DNA of 64,000 nucleotides from an uncultured Pelagibacteraceae bacterium (GTDB taxonomy: Bacteria > Pseudomonadota > Alphaproteobacteria > Pelagibacterales > Pelagibacteraceae), in assembly GCA_902561015.1 (NCBI GenBank), contig CACENB010000002.1:1-64000 (forward strand), read 5' to 3'. Below the pieces are notes generated by a model. That model was not told the DNA's origin. It was given only the letters and a program-made list of their open reading frames with translations, and made no database searches. Shown here one piece after another: positions 15,301 through 23,199 of the stretch. Each line of letters begins with the position of its first letter. Positions within the stretch are counted from its first letter, which is position 1. A program made the position numbers and the translations under genes.

Positions 15301-17201
15301 AATTGTTCATCTCCTCTATCTTTTATTCCCCCTCCGTAAGCAATAAAAATTGTTTTAACGCCGTGGGCTACACCAAATTCATCTTTATTGACTCCCATTG
15401 CTGCAGTTTCAGTTCTTAAAGCTTTAATTTGTGCTATCGCTCTATCATGGTGTTGCCACATACCATCACCTATTACAATTACGTAATTAAGTTGACATTC
15501 TGGACCATCTTTTGTTATGCCGAGGTTAGGATCTGTCATGTACTCATACGCAAGTTGTGAAAATGCATTTCCATCTGTACCAAATCTTGTTTTCATATTA
15601 TCTACAGCTTGAATTATTCGACCAGATGTATTTGGTCCAATTGCTACTGGTATACAAGAATTGTCATCACACTGAACTGACTTGCCATTAGGATGTTGTG
15701 TTGGGTCAGACCATCCCTGATAATAATCACAATAATCATTACATCTATGATACCATTTTGCTTTAGGACACATATTGTGACATGAGTATTCAGAATTCTT
15801 TACCCATTTACCTTTAGCACCTTTTTTATTCGGTACAGTTCCAGCATTCCAGTATCCGTAACCAAAATATGCCCCACTTGTTAAAGAGCTGTCATTAACG
15901 ACTGCTTTAATCGCTCTTTTAGCTCCTTCTGCCCTACTAATTACTTTGGTACCTAATTCGTTTTGCCACGTAATACCCCCTGCACTGATATCAAACTCTT
16001 GAATTGAATTTTTTGCATTTCCAACCCAAACTCTGTCATTTGAAACATGAAGACCAATAGGTTGAGCAAGAAACGTGCTATCTGTACTAGACTCACCCGT
16101 CCCAAAAGATCCAACAGTAAGTGAAGTGGTTATGTTAGAGGCATTAATTGATAATTTTTGTAGAGTATGACTGGTGTCACTCGTGGCATAAATAATGCTT
16201 GCATCTTGTGGATCGATACTCATTTTTGTTATTAAGTTGTAAACATTACCACTCCCACCTCTTGCAAAACGTGTAGGCGCCCCTGTATCTGGACAATAGT
16301 TTGTACCGTCTGATGAAATACCAATTTTATAAATTTCTCCATTAACGACGTAATAAAGATTGTTTCCACCGTCCATAGAAATTGAATTTGTTTTTTTTAA
16401 ATGATCTCTGAATGTTGAATTAATACTACTTATATCACAAAGTTTTTGGTTACCAGTCGAAAGATTTTTTGTAAAAACAAATTCTGATTGAGTATATCTA
16501 CGGCAAACCCATTTTTTTTTTTTCTTTTTTCCTACTCTTCTCATATCAACACATACATTTTGAAAACCAGTGACAATTAAATGATCATTACTACCAATAG
16601 TCCTTATGTCTAAACCGGAAGGATATAATCTATCAAATCTTCCATCGGTAGTTTTGCCGAACTCTGAGCTATCGATAACTTCTACACAATCTCCTTCGGC
16701 GTCTATTGCAACAACAGATTGGTAGTCAAATGAAATTGAATAAATAACTTCTTTACCTGAAGGCGATACTCCATTGACATCTGAGGACTTATCCATTTCA
16801 CCAACTGTTCTAATTCTGCTGTCTTGTCTGCCAGTCTCAAGTTCGCACGACGGCATACTATTTGATCCTTGGAACAATCTATCTCCCTTGCCATCTCCGT
16901 CTGGATCAACAAATGAGGAGTCAAAATCCTCTGTGTCATAATCAAATTTTACAATTGCACCGTTTTGTTGGCCTACCATTACATCACCGTCATCGAGTAA
17001 AATTAAATCGTTTGGATTATATATTGCTGCTCCACCAAAAGGATTACCATTCATACTAGCTGATGTATCAAGAAGAATTAGTACGTTTGCTTTAACATCA
17101 CCTGAACCTGAGCCTGGAGGTAGTGATTTTGAAAAAACATTCTGACAAAACACCATGACGGTAATTAGCAGGTATAAAAATAATTTATTTATTGTCTTCA
17201 T
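12351..17201 (-). CDS. pilY1: PilY1-like pilus tip protein with VWA domain
   Basis: This giant secreted tip adhesin has 1616 residues. A signal peptide (about 1-24) is followed by the start of a von Willebrand A domain with a MIDAS motif DTSASM at 45. The chain then leaves the VWA fold for about 370 residues rich in repeated beta motifs (NHL-like, for example IGLHVSNDRVWVGNAKN) before the VWA resumes near 425 (GAKRAIKAVV). A Cys-rich patch lies near 470-520. The C-terminal half is the PilY1 beta-propeller, beginning about 895 with RTLYVGANDGMLHAFDAKTG, and contains calcium-type Asp clusters. It ends the minor-pilin operon. It could bind surfaces or ligands; the ligand cannot be read from the sequence. 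Confidence 0.93.
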   Translation of the reverse strand: MKTINKLFLYLLITVMVFCQNVFSKSLPPGSGSGDVKANVLILLDTSASMNGNPFGGAAIYNPNDLILLDDGDVMVGQQNGAIVKFDYDTEDFDSSFVDPDGDGKGDRLFQGSNSMPSCELETGRQDSRIRTVGEMDKSSDVNGVSPSGKEVIYSISFDYQSVVAIDAEGDCVEVIDSSEFGKTTDGRFDRLYPSGLDIRTIGSNDHLIVTGFQNVCVDMRRVGKKKKKKWVCRRYTQSEFVFTKNLSTGNQKLCDISSINSTFRDHLKKTNSISMDGGNNLYYVVNGEIYKIGISSDGTNYCPDTGAPTRFARGGSGNVYNLITKMSIDPQDASIIYATSDTSHTLQKLSINASNITTSLTVGSFGTGESSTDSTFLAQPIGLHVSNDRVWVGNAKNSIQEFDISAGGITWQNELGTKVISRAEGAKRAIKAVVNDSSLTSGAYFGYGYWNAGTVPNKKGAKGKWVKNSEYSCHNMCPKAKWYHRCNDYCDYYQGWSDPTQHPNGKSVQCDDNSCIPVAIGPNTSGRIIQAVDNMKTRFGTDGNAFSQLAYEYMTDPNLGITKDGPECQLNYVIVIGDGMWQHHDRAIAQIKALRTETAAMGVNKDEFGVAHGVKTIFIAYGGGIKDRGDEQFQEAAKAGSCDDPNFGTAEQDPECRQRIIAENPKELVTKLKSEIERIIASRLSFSAPSITATVQEGGDLFQGQFSLSQGQQWIGHLMRKEVTPDGFVIHKKGHPGNWDAAELLAQREPSTRKIWTALKGVDYIDSDYNNWVDTNADQINGLFQILGNVVTDYHKPGSTCGGTAGNSDDISGLINFVRGTDYFVYKTGANRCDGKNAKRDSILGDIYHSQIVEVGPPGANTNYTSTNQEAYFRQKNGYNNFANSLSQRPRTLYVGANDGMLHAFDAKTGEERWAFVPPFIAGKLPEMINDNLDQGSGDNAKGGTNAIFAVDGSPVVHDMFITGLKPDGKTFETAGNKSWHTILMIPYGRGGAGYSILDVTDPLKPLHVFSVYNDFVRSKVMIALHDGTIINSASNPQPALNYTGGRLTINDSEEYKNAKYNIETARADDVANRGADDYTERDKIKDCVSETDFYSTGTAACYKGRVWRFPYIMPDEFVDDPASLPVERVVNGVSKPISVVKIEQEASIATITFGEDLVINLGEGDEKADDESDFFSIKIPNIGTEDPVYDYSKMGETWATPRIFRLPVEREQPIDDDRYVAVMPAGFGKVGGVGSAVYVIDLETMNEQSGGQYPGKIASGGNGLINLVDIDNTFESAYGGTLDDLPNSVLGDPVVITPDTFRGAKWRGALVYVNDYEGKISKINLTNDLTSNDPSATAIDLFDHTTLFSLNTNQENGRVSFFGMDAAFGKDTKNLYLFGATGDFNDISRKSRGMDNILYGIRDFDFPNFRMVNTGASGSLAEAMNARKIDADDGYTLSPNCVNTADETSDQGDCPAIAKDAWVFKLDKPFDKRQDESLFTSDGSRQSTQNLYHKATASPTVFKGTVYYPVYQPPEGAKCSVGNAYVCAADDECGINTSEDIGQASKQMSAEAGFDEKTGCYYLQPGVLSKLVVFADKLFANITTDSDDQADTLISLLSNDGAISVFRGNWRENY

Positions 17202-17208
17202 TTAAGTA

Positions 17209-17745
17209 TTACCAAAATTGCCTATATTCATTATTTGTAATTATTAACTCTTCTTCAATTATAGTATTAAGCCTTAAAGTTTTGCTGTAATAAAATTTTT
17301 TGTTATTTTTCTCCCAACTTATGTGTCCTAACCATTTTGGATCAAAAACTTCTTCTGCTTCTTCTCCATAATTATCTTGGATATAGTAAAAGAGAAAAGA
17401 TTTTTTATCATTTATTTTAGAGATATTATTATAAGATATCAGTTCATAGCCGATGACCGTTTCACCACCTAAAGAGTGTATTCTAATCTCAGTATCTTGC
17501 GGATGATGATCTGGACACCAGTTTTTAAAATTTGTTGTAGCAAACCAATAATTCACTTTTTCGTCATTTAGATTTAGATCAAGTATCTCAATATTCTTAT
17601 CAATATCAGGCTCACCCAACATATTTGTAACATTAGAGAAACTCTCACCTATTTCAAATTCAAGATCACACTCTTCAGAACTAACCAAGCTAAAGTTTAA
17701 AAAAGCTGAAAAAATTAAAGTAATTATAAATATATTTTTTTTCAT
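17209..17745 (-). CDS. Hypothetical secreted protein in the minor pilin operon
   Basis: The family is not recognised. The 178-residue protein starts with a clear signal peptide (MKKNIFIITLIFSAFLNFSL), with cleavage probably near residue 24. It has a Cys pair (about 27 and 77) that could form a disulfide. The early motif FEIGESFSNVTNMLGEPD recalls the short helix-turn motif of BamE/SmpA-like domains, but the rest does not support that family. It is located 8 bases before pilY1 and 4 bases after pilX, so it is almost certainly co-transcribed with them. A role in PilY1 or minor pilin maturation is only an inference from position. Confidence 0.72.
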   Translation of the reverse strand: MKKNIFIITLIFSAFLNFSLVSSEECDLEFEIGESFSNVTNMLGEPDIDKNIEILDLNLNDEKVNYWFATTNFKNWCPDHHPQDTEIRIHSLGGETVIGYELISYNNISKINDKKSFLFYYIQDNYGEEAEEVFDPKWLGHISWEKNNKKFYYSKTLRLNTIIEEELIITNNEYRQFW

Positions 17746-17749
17746 AATA

Positions 17750-18673
17750 TCAAGTTGGCATTACCACAATGTTTTCCAAAGGTATCAAAATTTCAATTTC
17801 ACCGTTATGTAAGTCATCTCCCCGACCTGCGCCGTAAAGAATCCCACAGGCATATATTTTATACGCTGTTCCTTGCGAGTCAACATTGCTTACATCTGTA
17901 GCGATACTAGATCCATCATTTCTGTACGCAGCTGCACCAATGTTAATTATAAAGTATTCATAAGCAAATCTTTTTAAGAAATTGAATTCTGCCTTAATAA
18001 ATTTTTCTTTAGAACTGAAATCCATTACTGTCTCACCCTCATCATTGGTCACCTCTTGTCCAGTCTCATTTATTACCTCATCATCAGTATTAAAGTTAGT
18101 GCTATCAGCAGCTATACACCCATTATATCCTCCTGCACATAATAATGGCCCAACGATTTCCAAAAAACTTTTTTGTACTGGAAGTTGTCCAGTTCCAATA
18201 ATTTTTACATTATCATCATCATCTGTTTCAAGGTTTTTGAAACTCATTAAACATCGTGAACTATCTCTTGGAATAGTTGTGTCATTTGTTGCAGGTCCTC
18301 TTATAAATGTATGTCTAAAATAAGTGTCTTCAGTCTTGCTCGCATACTCAGTCTTTGTATCTTGCCATATATCAACTTTCAAATTGTATACAGATAATGG
18401 ACCTGGATCTACAGGTGGGTTTCCTAATACATCGTCATCATCAGGCATTTTATTCATCCATGGTCCAAGATATTTATCTAAAATCCATTTCTCCCCTTCC
18501 AGAAGTCCTGCCTCAGCTACATAAAAAGTTTGTTGGTAATGGTCACTATTATTATTACTTTGATGATCTCCAGAAGAAATAACAATCAAGGAACCACCCA
18601 TCAAAGACATTACTATTAAAAGTATAATGGACAAAACTAATGCAAATCCTTTTTCTTTGTTATTTTTAATCAT
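17750..18673 (-). CDS. pilX: Minor pilin PilX-like
   Basis: This is a minor pilin of the tip-initiation complex. The 307-residue prepilin has leader MIKNNKEKG and then FALVLSIILLIVMSLMGG; the usual Glu at +5 is absent, which is characteristic of PilX and GspK subunits. After the helix comes the family motif YVAEAGLLEGEKWI near residues 50-63. The rest is a beta-rich head with several cysteines. Its start overlaps the last base of pilW. With PilV, PilW, FimT and PilY1 it should form the priming complex capping the fibre. Confidence 0.87.
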   Translation of the reverse strand: MIKNNKEKGFALVLSIILLIVMSLMGGSLIVISSGDHQSNNNSDHYQQTFYVAEAGLLEGEKWILDKYLGPWMNKMPDDDDVLGNPPVDPGPLSVYNLKVDIWQDTKTEYASKTEDTYFRHTFIRGPATNDTTIPRDSSRCLMSFKNLETDDDDNVKIIGTGQLPVQKSFLEIVGPLLCAGGYNGCIAADSTNFNTDDEVINETGQEVTNDEGETVMDFSSKEKFIKAEFNFLKRFAYEYFIINIGAAAYRNDGSSIATDVSNVDSQGTAYKIYACGILYGAGRGDDLHNGEIEILIPLENIVVMPT

Positions 18674-19656
18674 TAATTTGCCATACCTATTCCTCCAAGA
18701 TTTCTTGTATGTACAGTTAGAAATATTGAGTCTCTCTTATAAGCGGCATCTTCACCTGTAAATTGTTCTGCTTCTCTTCCAAGTGATAAAATCTGTCTTG
18801 ATGTTCCTTGTTTTAGATTTTTAAAAAATCCAGCTTTAGTAGCTGATCTAAATGTTAAAGTCATATCAACTGATCGAATATCGTAAATTTTGTCTGGATC
18901 TTTTGGATTTGCCTCTACAGCTCGACCAAATTTATCCATAGCAACAAATGACATATCTGTGAGATATTCTCTGACAAGTTCTCCAGAGTAACAATCACTA
19001 CCTGGGCAATTATCGACAACCCAACTTCCCGTATCTTCATCTAAAGGTTGACGCCAGTATTTCTTAGATCTAAAAACACCATAAAATTCATCTCCATCTT
19101 TTCTCAGAGCTCGAGCAAAATAAGATATTTTATATTTTTTATAATATTGTTCTCCAGCACCAATGTCAGCATTTGCATCAAAATCTCCGAAAACAATATG
19201 GATTTGATCACAGCAAACATTATTTATTTTTTCAGCGGTATCAAGTATCTCGTATCCTGGTGCTATAGGCTCTTCAGTACTTACTGCGGTTGCATCACCA
19301 ATTGTATTTCTATAAATAACTACAGGTGCGTGACTATCTCTCTCTGTAGCCGCAGTGTCACCTGCAACAAACTCTAAATAGTCAGTTTTAGGGATTTTAA
19401 TATTTAAAGGTCTTGCCTCATTCTCTGCATTGTAACCATAATAATATTTAAAACCTGCCATCCTTACATCTCTCATTATCATAGAGACAATATCTCTTCC
19501 TGACTTACTTATTCCAGCAACGTCCGTCACTCTAGAGTAAGTATTGTTTATGACAGAATAAGTAGTGTACATTGCGGCAATCAGTATTGAAGATACAACA
19601 ATACCAATAAGCATCTCTATTAAGGTTACACCGGAGTTTTGATGTGTTTTTATCAT
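18673..19656 (-). CDS. pilW: Minor pilin PilW-like
   Basis: This is a minor pilin of 327 residues. The class III leader MIKTHQNSG is followed by VTLIEMLIGIVVSSILIAA, with Glu at +5. The next segment SKSGRDIVSMIMRDVRMAGF (about 45-64) is the typical PilW signature. The large head includes a CCD motif, paired cysteines and acidic stretches. It overlaps pilV upstream by 4 bases and pilX downstream by 1 base, giving tight coupling. It is probably part of the FimT/PilV/PilW/PilX/PilY1 tip complex. Confidence 0.87.
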   Translation of the reverse strand: MIKTHQNSGVTLIEMLIGIVVSSILIAAMYTTYSVINNTYSRVTDVAGISKSGRDIVSMIMRDVRMAGFKYYYGYNAENEARPLNIKIPKTDYLEFVAGDTAATERDSHAPVVIYRNTIGDATAVSTEEPIAPGYEILDTAEKINNVCCDQIHIVFGDFDANADIGAGEQYYKKYKISYFARALRKDGDEFYGVFRSKKYWRQPLDEDTGSWVVDNCPGSDCYSGELVREYLTDMSFVAMDKFGRAVEANPKDPDKIYDIRSVDMTLTFRSATKAGFFKNLKQGTSRQILSLGREAEQFTGEDAAYKRDSIFLTVHTRNLGGIGMAN

Positions 19657-20399
19657 TCCTCAGCTCCCCGAGTTTGAAATTTAGGTTCATAGTCTGCTTG
19701 AAAATATAAAAATCGTCTTTTCTTTCCATCGTTTAAGTTAAATTGGATCCTACCAACATACATTCTATCATCGAATATATTATTATTAGTATAAGCACAC
19801 TTGTTTGCAGACCAACGACACATCTCAAACATTTTAATCGACTTTGTATCTTTTTCTGTTTTACATTTTATTAGTTGATCTTGATTTAAAATTGCACCCC
19901 ATTTAAGTAATTGGTTCGAAGCAGCACTTTTACCACCCCATATCGATGCTTCATCTTTTTTATAAAGAGGATCTTTGTCATCCTCTGAACACTTATCTGT
20001 TACAATAGAAGTTTTTATATTGTTAAGTTTTGTATCTGACCCACATGCATCAGTGCTTTCAGTATCTTCAGATTCCTCAAAATCTAGATTAGCATAAAAT
20101 TGTACAAATTTTGCGCATGCTTTTCTGTCTAACTCTGTTGGCATATATGCTTTGCCCTGTTCATATACCAATGCTTTTTCATCATCTTCACTTACACCTA
20201 CGATAGTATCTTTATAGCCAAGCACTCCCTCTGCAATCATTCCAGCTAGATGTCCAGCTTTTGACCTCTCGCTTGAAACATCAATGGAATTAACCGCATA
20301 TCCAACCATTTGAAAAATTCCAATAAAACCAATTCCAACAATTACACTTGCCACAATTGCCTCTAGTATCGACATTCCTTTTTCTTTTTTTTTAATCAT
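19653..20399 (-). CDS. pilV: Minor pilin PilV-like
   Basis: This is a minor pilin of 248 residues. The ATG at 20399 is chosen because it gives a leader of normal length (MIKKKEKG) followed by MSILEAIVASVIVGIGFIG, with Glu at +5, and begins one base after the fimT stop. A longer in-frame start at 20453 would sit inside fimT and give an abnormally long leader. The head has several cysteines that could pair. Many minor pilins carry MSILEA-type starts, so PilV versus other GspI-like names rests on gene order. Confidence 0.82.
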   Translation of the reverse strand: MIKKKEKGMSILEAIVASVIVGIGFIGIFQMVGYAVNSIDVSSERSKAGHLAGMIAEGVLGYKDTIVGVSEDDEKALVYEQGKAYMPTELDRKACAKFVQFYANLDFEESEDTESTDACGSDTKLNNIKTSIVTDKCSEDDKDPLYKKDEASIWGGKSAASNQLLKWGAILNQDQLIKCKTEKDTKSIKMFEMCRWSANKCAYTNNNIFDDRMYVGRIQFNLNDGKKRRFLYFQADYEPKFQTRGAEE

Positions 20400-20400
20400 T

Positions 20401-21072
20401 TTATTGACTAACCCACTCTCCAGACGCCCCTTTTCTTTCATTCCATTTTTCAAGTTTTATATTTCCAAATCTTGACCACACAATACGATAATCGCACTGA
20501 GGACCTTTTATTTCATCTTGATCATCACAAACTCCGCCCCGCCCGGACATTTCAAATGAATTGGATCCCTGAAAAAAATTTGAAGTACTATACCATCTTC
20601 CATCTTTAGAAAAACAAACTGCTTCCTCACCATTAAAATTTGTTTCAATATTATTTAATATTTCTTGACTAACTTCAGCTCTATCAGTATCTGCGCCATC
20701 ATGGTCCCAATCTTCTCTATCTAATGAACATCTGTCAGTTTCACTTCGAAAGGTCATGTCTTGAGTAATTTTATTACCTAATGTATCGGCCGTCATTCCC
20801 CTTGATGTAACAGTTAGAGTAGTAATGCCAGTATCCTGATCAATCTCAAAATTCATATAAACTTGAGCAAAAGCGTATAAGCCCCTTTGAACTTGTGAAT
20901 TAATGTTATCAAATATGTTTACCACTCTAATAACATCTGTTTTCACTGCCCTAGATTTATTCCAGTCCATTATTTGAGGGAAAGCAAATGCCGATAGTAT
21001 GCCTACGATACATAGCACAACTATAACTTCTAAAGTTGTAAAACCTTTATTGTTCTCTACCAGCTGATGCAT
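20401..21072 (-). CDS. fimT: Minor pilin FimT/GspH-like
   Basis: This is a minor pilin of 223 residues. The ATG at 21072 lies inside the end of pilT (26-base overlap) and gives leader MHQLVENNKG, then FTTLEVIVVLCIVGILSAFAF with Glu at +5. An in-frame TTG at 21093 is a weaker option. The helix is followed by a GspH-like region (NKSRAVKTDVIRVVNIFDN) and a head with cysteine pairs near the C-terminus. It heads the minor pilin series and is translationally linked to pilT. Confidence 0.84.
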   Translation of the reverse strand: MHQLVENNKGFTTLEVIVVLCIVGILSAFAFPQIMDWNKSRAVKTDVIRVVNIFDNINSQVQRGLYAFAQVYMNFEIDQDTGITTLTVTSRGMTADTLGNKITQDMTFRSETDRCSLDREDWDHDGADTDRAEVSQEILNNIETNFNGEEAVCFSKDGRWYSTSNFFQGSNSFEMSGRGGVCDDQDEIKGPQCDYRIVWSRFGNIKLEKWNERKGASGEWVSQ

Positions 21073-22060
21073 CAATTTTACCTGCTTTAACAAGTTCTTC
21101 CAATGATTTGGTCATTGTAATCATTCCTTCCTTAACGGCGGTCTGCATGATGCTTGGTATTTGGTGGATCTTAGATTCTCTAATTAAGTTTTGAATTGGT
21201 GCAGTACATTTCATTACCTCAAAGGCACCACAACGACCTTGCCCGTCTTTTGTTTTAAGAAGTCTTTGGGTTACGACCATTTTTAAAGATGTAGAAATTT
21301 GAGCTCTTATCTGCGCTTGTTGTTCTGGCGGAAATACGTCTATGATTCTGTTTATGGTACTTGGAGCACCACTTGTATGCAAAGTTCCAAAAACAAGGTG
21401 ACCTGTCTCAGCTGCAGTTAAAGCAAGTGAAACTGTTTCAAGATCTCTCATCTCTCCTACTAATATAACATCTGGATCTTCTCTCAATGCGGCTTTTAAG
21501 GCGCTTGCAAAAGATTGAGTTTGTTTTCCTACCTCTCTATGAGAGACAATACTCTTTATATCTTTATGAATAAACTCAACTGGGTCTTCAACTGTTATAA
21601 TATTTGATGTTCTTGTCTTGTTAATTTCATTCACTATGGCTGCAAGGGTTGTTGACTTACCCGAACCTGTTGGACCTGTCACCAGGACCAAACCTTTATG
21701 CATATCAATAATATCATAAAGAACAGGTGGTAGATCAAATTGATCCATTGTCGGAATTACACTCTCAACTCTTCTTAATACTGCAGCAGGTCCATGAATA
21801 GTTTTGTAAAAGTTTGCTCTAAATCTTAGTCCACTCAAAGTTACTGAGGAATCTAATTCATGAGTATCCTTAAATCTATTCATTTCAATTTCATTACAGT
21901 TTGTTGATAATAAATCTTGAAGATCCTGAGCTTTAACTACAACCTCTTGAATTTTATGAATTTCACCAGTTTGACGGTAAGCTAAAGGCCAACCACTTCT
22001 AATATGAAAATCGGAAATCTTTTTATTATTTTTGGCGAGTTCTTCTAATTTTTCAAACAT
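21047..22060 (-). CDS. pilT: Type IV pilus retraction ATPase PilT
   Basis: This hexameric ATPase depolymerises the pilus and powers twitching or DNA/surface retraction. The 337 residues show an N-terminal PAS-like lobe with DFHIRSGWPLAYR, Walker A GPTGSGKST near residue 127, Walker B ILVGEMRDLETV, and the retraction-type His box GTLHTSGAPSTINRIID. The zinc pairs of PilB are absent, which supports PilT rather than PilB. It could be PilU, but only one such gene is seen. It is the first gene of the tip operon (pilT-fimT-pilV-pilW-pilX-ORF-pilY1), an uncommon place for a motor gene. A shared promoter element lies upstream. Confidence 0.92.
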   Translation of the reverse strand: MFEKLEELAKNNKKISDFHIRSGWPLAYRQTGEIHKIQEVVVKAQDLQDLLSTNCNEIEMNRFKDTHELDSSVTLSGLRFRANFYKTIHGPAAVLRRVESVIPTMDQFDLPPVLYDIIDMHKGLVLVTGPTGSGKSTTLAAIVNEINKTRTSNIITVEDPVEFIHKDIKSIVSHREVGKQTQSFASALKAALREDPDVILVGEMRDLETVSLALTAAETGHLVFGTLHTSGAPSTINRIIDVFPPEQQAQIRAQISTSLKMVVTQRLLKTKDGQGRCGAFEVMKCTAPIQNLIRESKIHQIPSIMQTAVKEGMITMTKSLEELVKAGKIDASAGREQ

Positions 22061-22162
22061 AATAATTATTTATAAGTGATTATATAATTATATCACTTTA
22101 AAAGTAAAATTTACTATGATTAATAATCATTCAGTAAAAAGTTAGAAAATTCAAAAAATCTT

Positions 22163-22201
22163 ATGATACAACTTCAGATAGTAAGGTCAAAATGGGTTAC
22201 T
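22163..22201 (-). promoter_or_regulatory. Pilus-associated promoter element, copy 3 (upstream of pilT)
   Basis: On the minus strand this region reads AGTAACCCATTTTGACC. ACCCATT and the following TG match the pilA and pilMN copies, giving about 11-12 of 18 positions. Here the -35 candidate is a near-consensus TTGACC (22185-22190), with TATCAT (22163-22168) 16 bases further on as -10. The pilT ATG is about 95 bases beyond that. It may equally control the small plus-strand gene at 22266. Similarity is seen; function is inferred. Confidence 0.5.
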
Positions 22202-22265
22202 TACTATTTTATCTCATCTAATACGATAGACTCTTAAAAAAATTTAAATTACCTTTTGTGAACTA

Positions 22266-22505
22266 ATGAGTACTGAAAATTTAAATGCAAACCAAATTGA
22301 AAATGCAATTAATCAATCTGATATTGGTCATTATATTGAGAAAAGTTTAGACAACTTTTCAATTCCAAATACCGACAAAGAATTCTGGAAGCTTTATAAT
22401 AAAAATAATCCAGATGATGACGGTGACCAAGTAAAAACTGTTTTTGGTATTTGCTTTACTTTTTTTGCACTGCTTATATTGGGATCATACTCCTGTCTTT
22501 TATAA
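22266..22505 (+). CDS. Small hypothetical membrane protein, 79 residues
   Basis: The family is not recognised. The 79 residues comprise a polar, Asn/Asp-rich N-terminal two thirds and one hydrophobic segment at the C-terminus (about 58-77, TVFGICFTFFALLILGSYSC). This is a tail-anchored arrangement with the bulk presumably in the cytoplasm. It is divergent from pilT and shares the upstream region with copy 3 of the pilus promoter element. It has no clear Shine-Dalgarno. Codon usage looks normal for this genome, so it is likely real, but this is a short ORF. Confidence 0.55.
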   Translation: MSTENLNANQIENAINQSDIGHYIEKSLDNFSIPNTDKEFWKLYNKNNPDDDGDQVKTVFGICFTFFALLILGSYSCLL

Positions 22506-22522
22506 GACAATAATTTTTTCAA

Positions 22523-22543
22523 TGATTAATTTTTAATTAATCA
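22523..22543. terminator. AT-rich hairpin between convergent genes (weak terminator candidate)
   Basis: TGATTAAT (22523-22530) and ATTAATCA (22536-22543) form a perfect 8-base inverted repeat around a 5-base loop, between the ends of the small membrane protein gene and the 2OG oxygenase gene. The stem is almost all A-T and no long T-run follows in either direction, so termination is only a possibility. Confidence 0.25.
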
Positions 22544-23199
22544 ACTCTCCAGTCAGTTTTGAATGTAACATAGTTTACTTGGATACATCTTCTCTCTTTA
22601 ATAATCTTTTTTTTTTCCATTCCATGCCAGGTATTCGGTCCGCTGGAAAAAAGATACCCATAATTGTGTTTATAAGGAACTGTTTTCACTTTTTCTAATT
22701 TATCGTTGTAAAAATCAGTCCCCAAATCTTCTGACTCGCCTTCTTTATTAACAAAAATTAATCCTGACATTAGTTTTTCTTTGATATCACAGTGCGGTTT
22801 CAACCAAAAACCTTCACGATCACATATTACTTCTAATCTAACGTAAGAGTTAGATAGATCTTTGCTAATCATTTTTGAAATAGCCTCATAGGTTTCTTTG
22901 GATTGTAATTCGTTAATGAATTTTACTAAATTTGGAAATTGTGATGAATTTTCTTTTGTTACAAAGCATCTAAATTTTATCGCCTTACCTCCAGACGCTA
23001 TTCCCTCTCTAAATTCTGCCGCTCCACCATCAATTGCTCTAGTACCGTCATAAGTAAGATTATGTTTGCTGACATCCGGTATATCAGCGGTAATTATTTC
23101 TTGAATCGTTTTATCGCTTAAGGCATTTTTATATTCCCAATGATCAAACGGGAAATCATACTTTTTTGATTGTTTTAAAATCGAATTAAGAAATGTCAT
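22537..23199 (-). CDS. 2-oxoglutarate/Fe(II)-dependent oxygenase-like protein
   Basis: This is a 220-residue member of the 2OG-Fe(II) dioxygenase superfamily. The iron ligands are visible as a His-x-Asp pair in LKPHCDIKEKLM (about residues 130-137) and a distal His in GPNTWHGMEKK. The 2OG-binding basic residue follows in RRCIQVNYV. The substrate cannot be told from the sequence; relatives hydroxylate sugars, amino acids or act in surface polysaccharide or prolyl hydroxylation. Its start overlaps the end of the ELM1-like gene by 14 bases, so the two are co-translated, and the pair may act in the same pathway. Confidence 0.72.
   Translation of the reverse strand: MTFLNSILKQSKKYDFPFDHWEYKNALSDKTIQEIITADIPDVSKHNLTYDGTRAIDGGAAEFREGIASGGKAIKFRCFVTKENSSQFPNLVKFINELQSKETYEAISKMISKDLSNSYVRLEVICDREGFWLKPHCDIKEKLMSGLIFVNKEGESEDLGTDFYNDKLEKVKTVPYKHNYGYLFSSGPNTWHGMEKKKIIKERRCIQVNYVTFKTDWRVD

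Noticed and set aside
22523-22543. Strong bidirectional terminator
   Set aside because: The stem is almost all A-T and no T-run follows, so it is listed only as a weak candidate.
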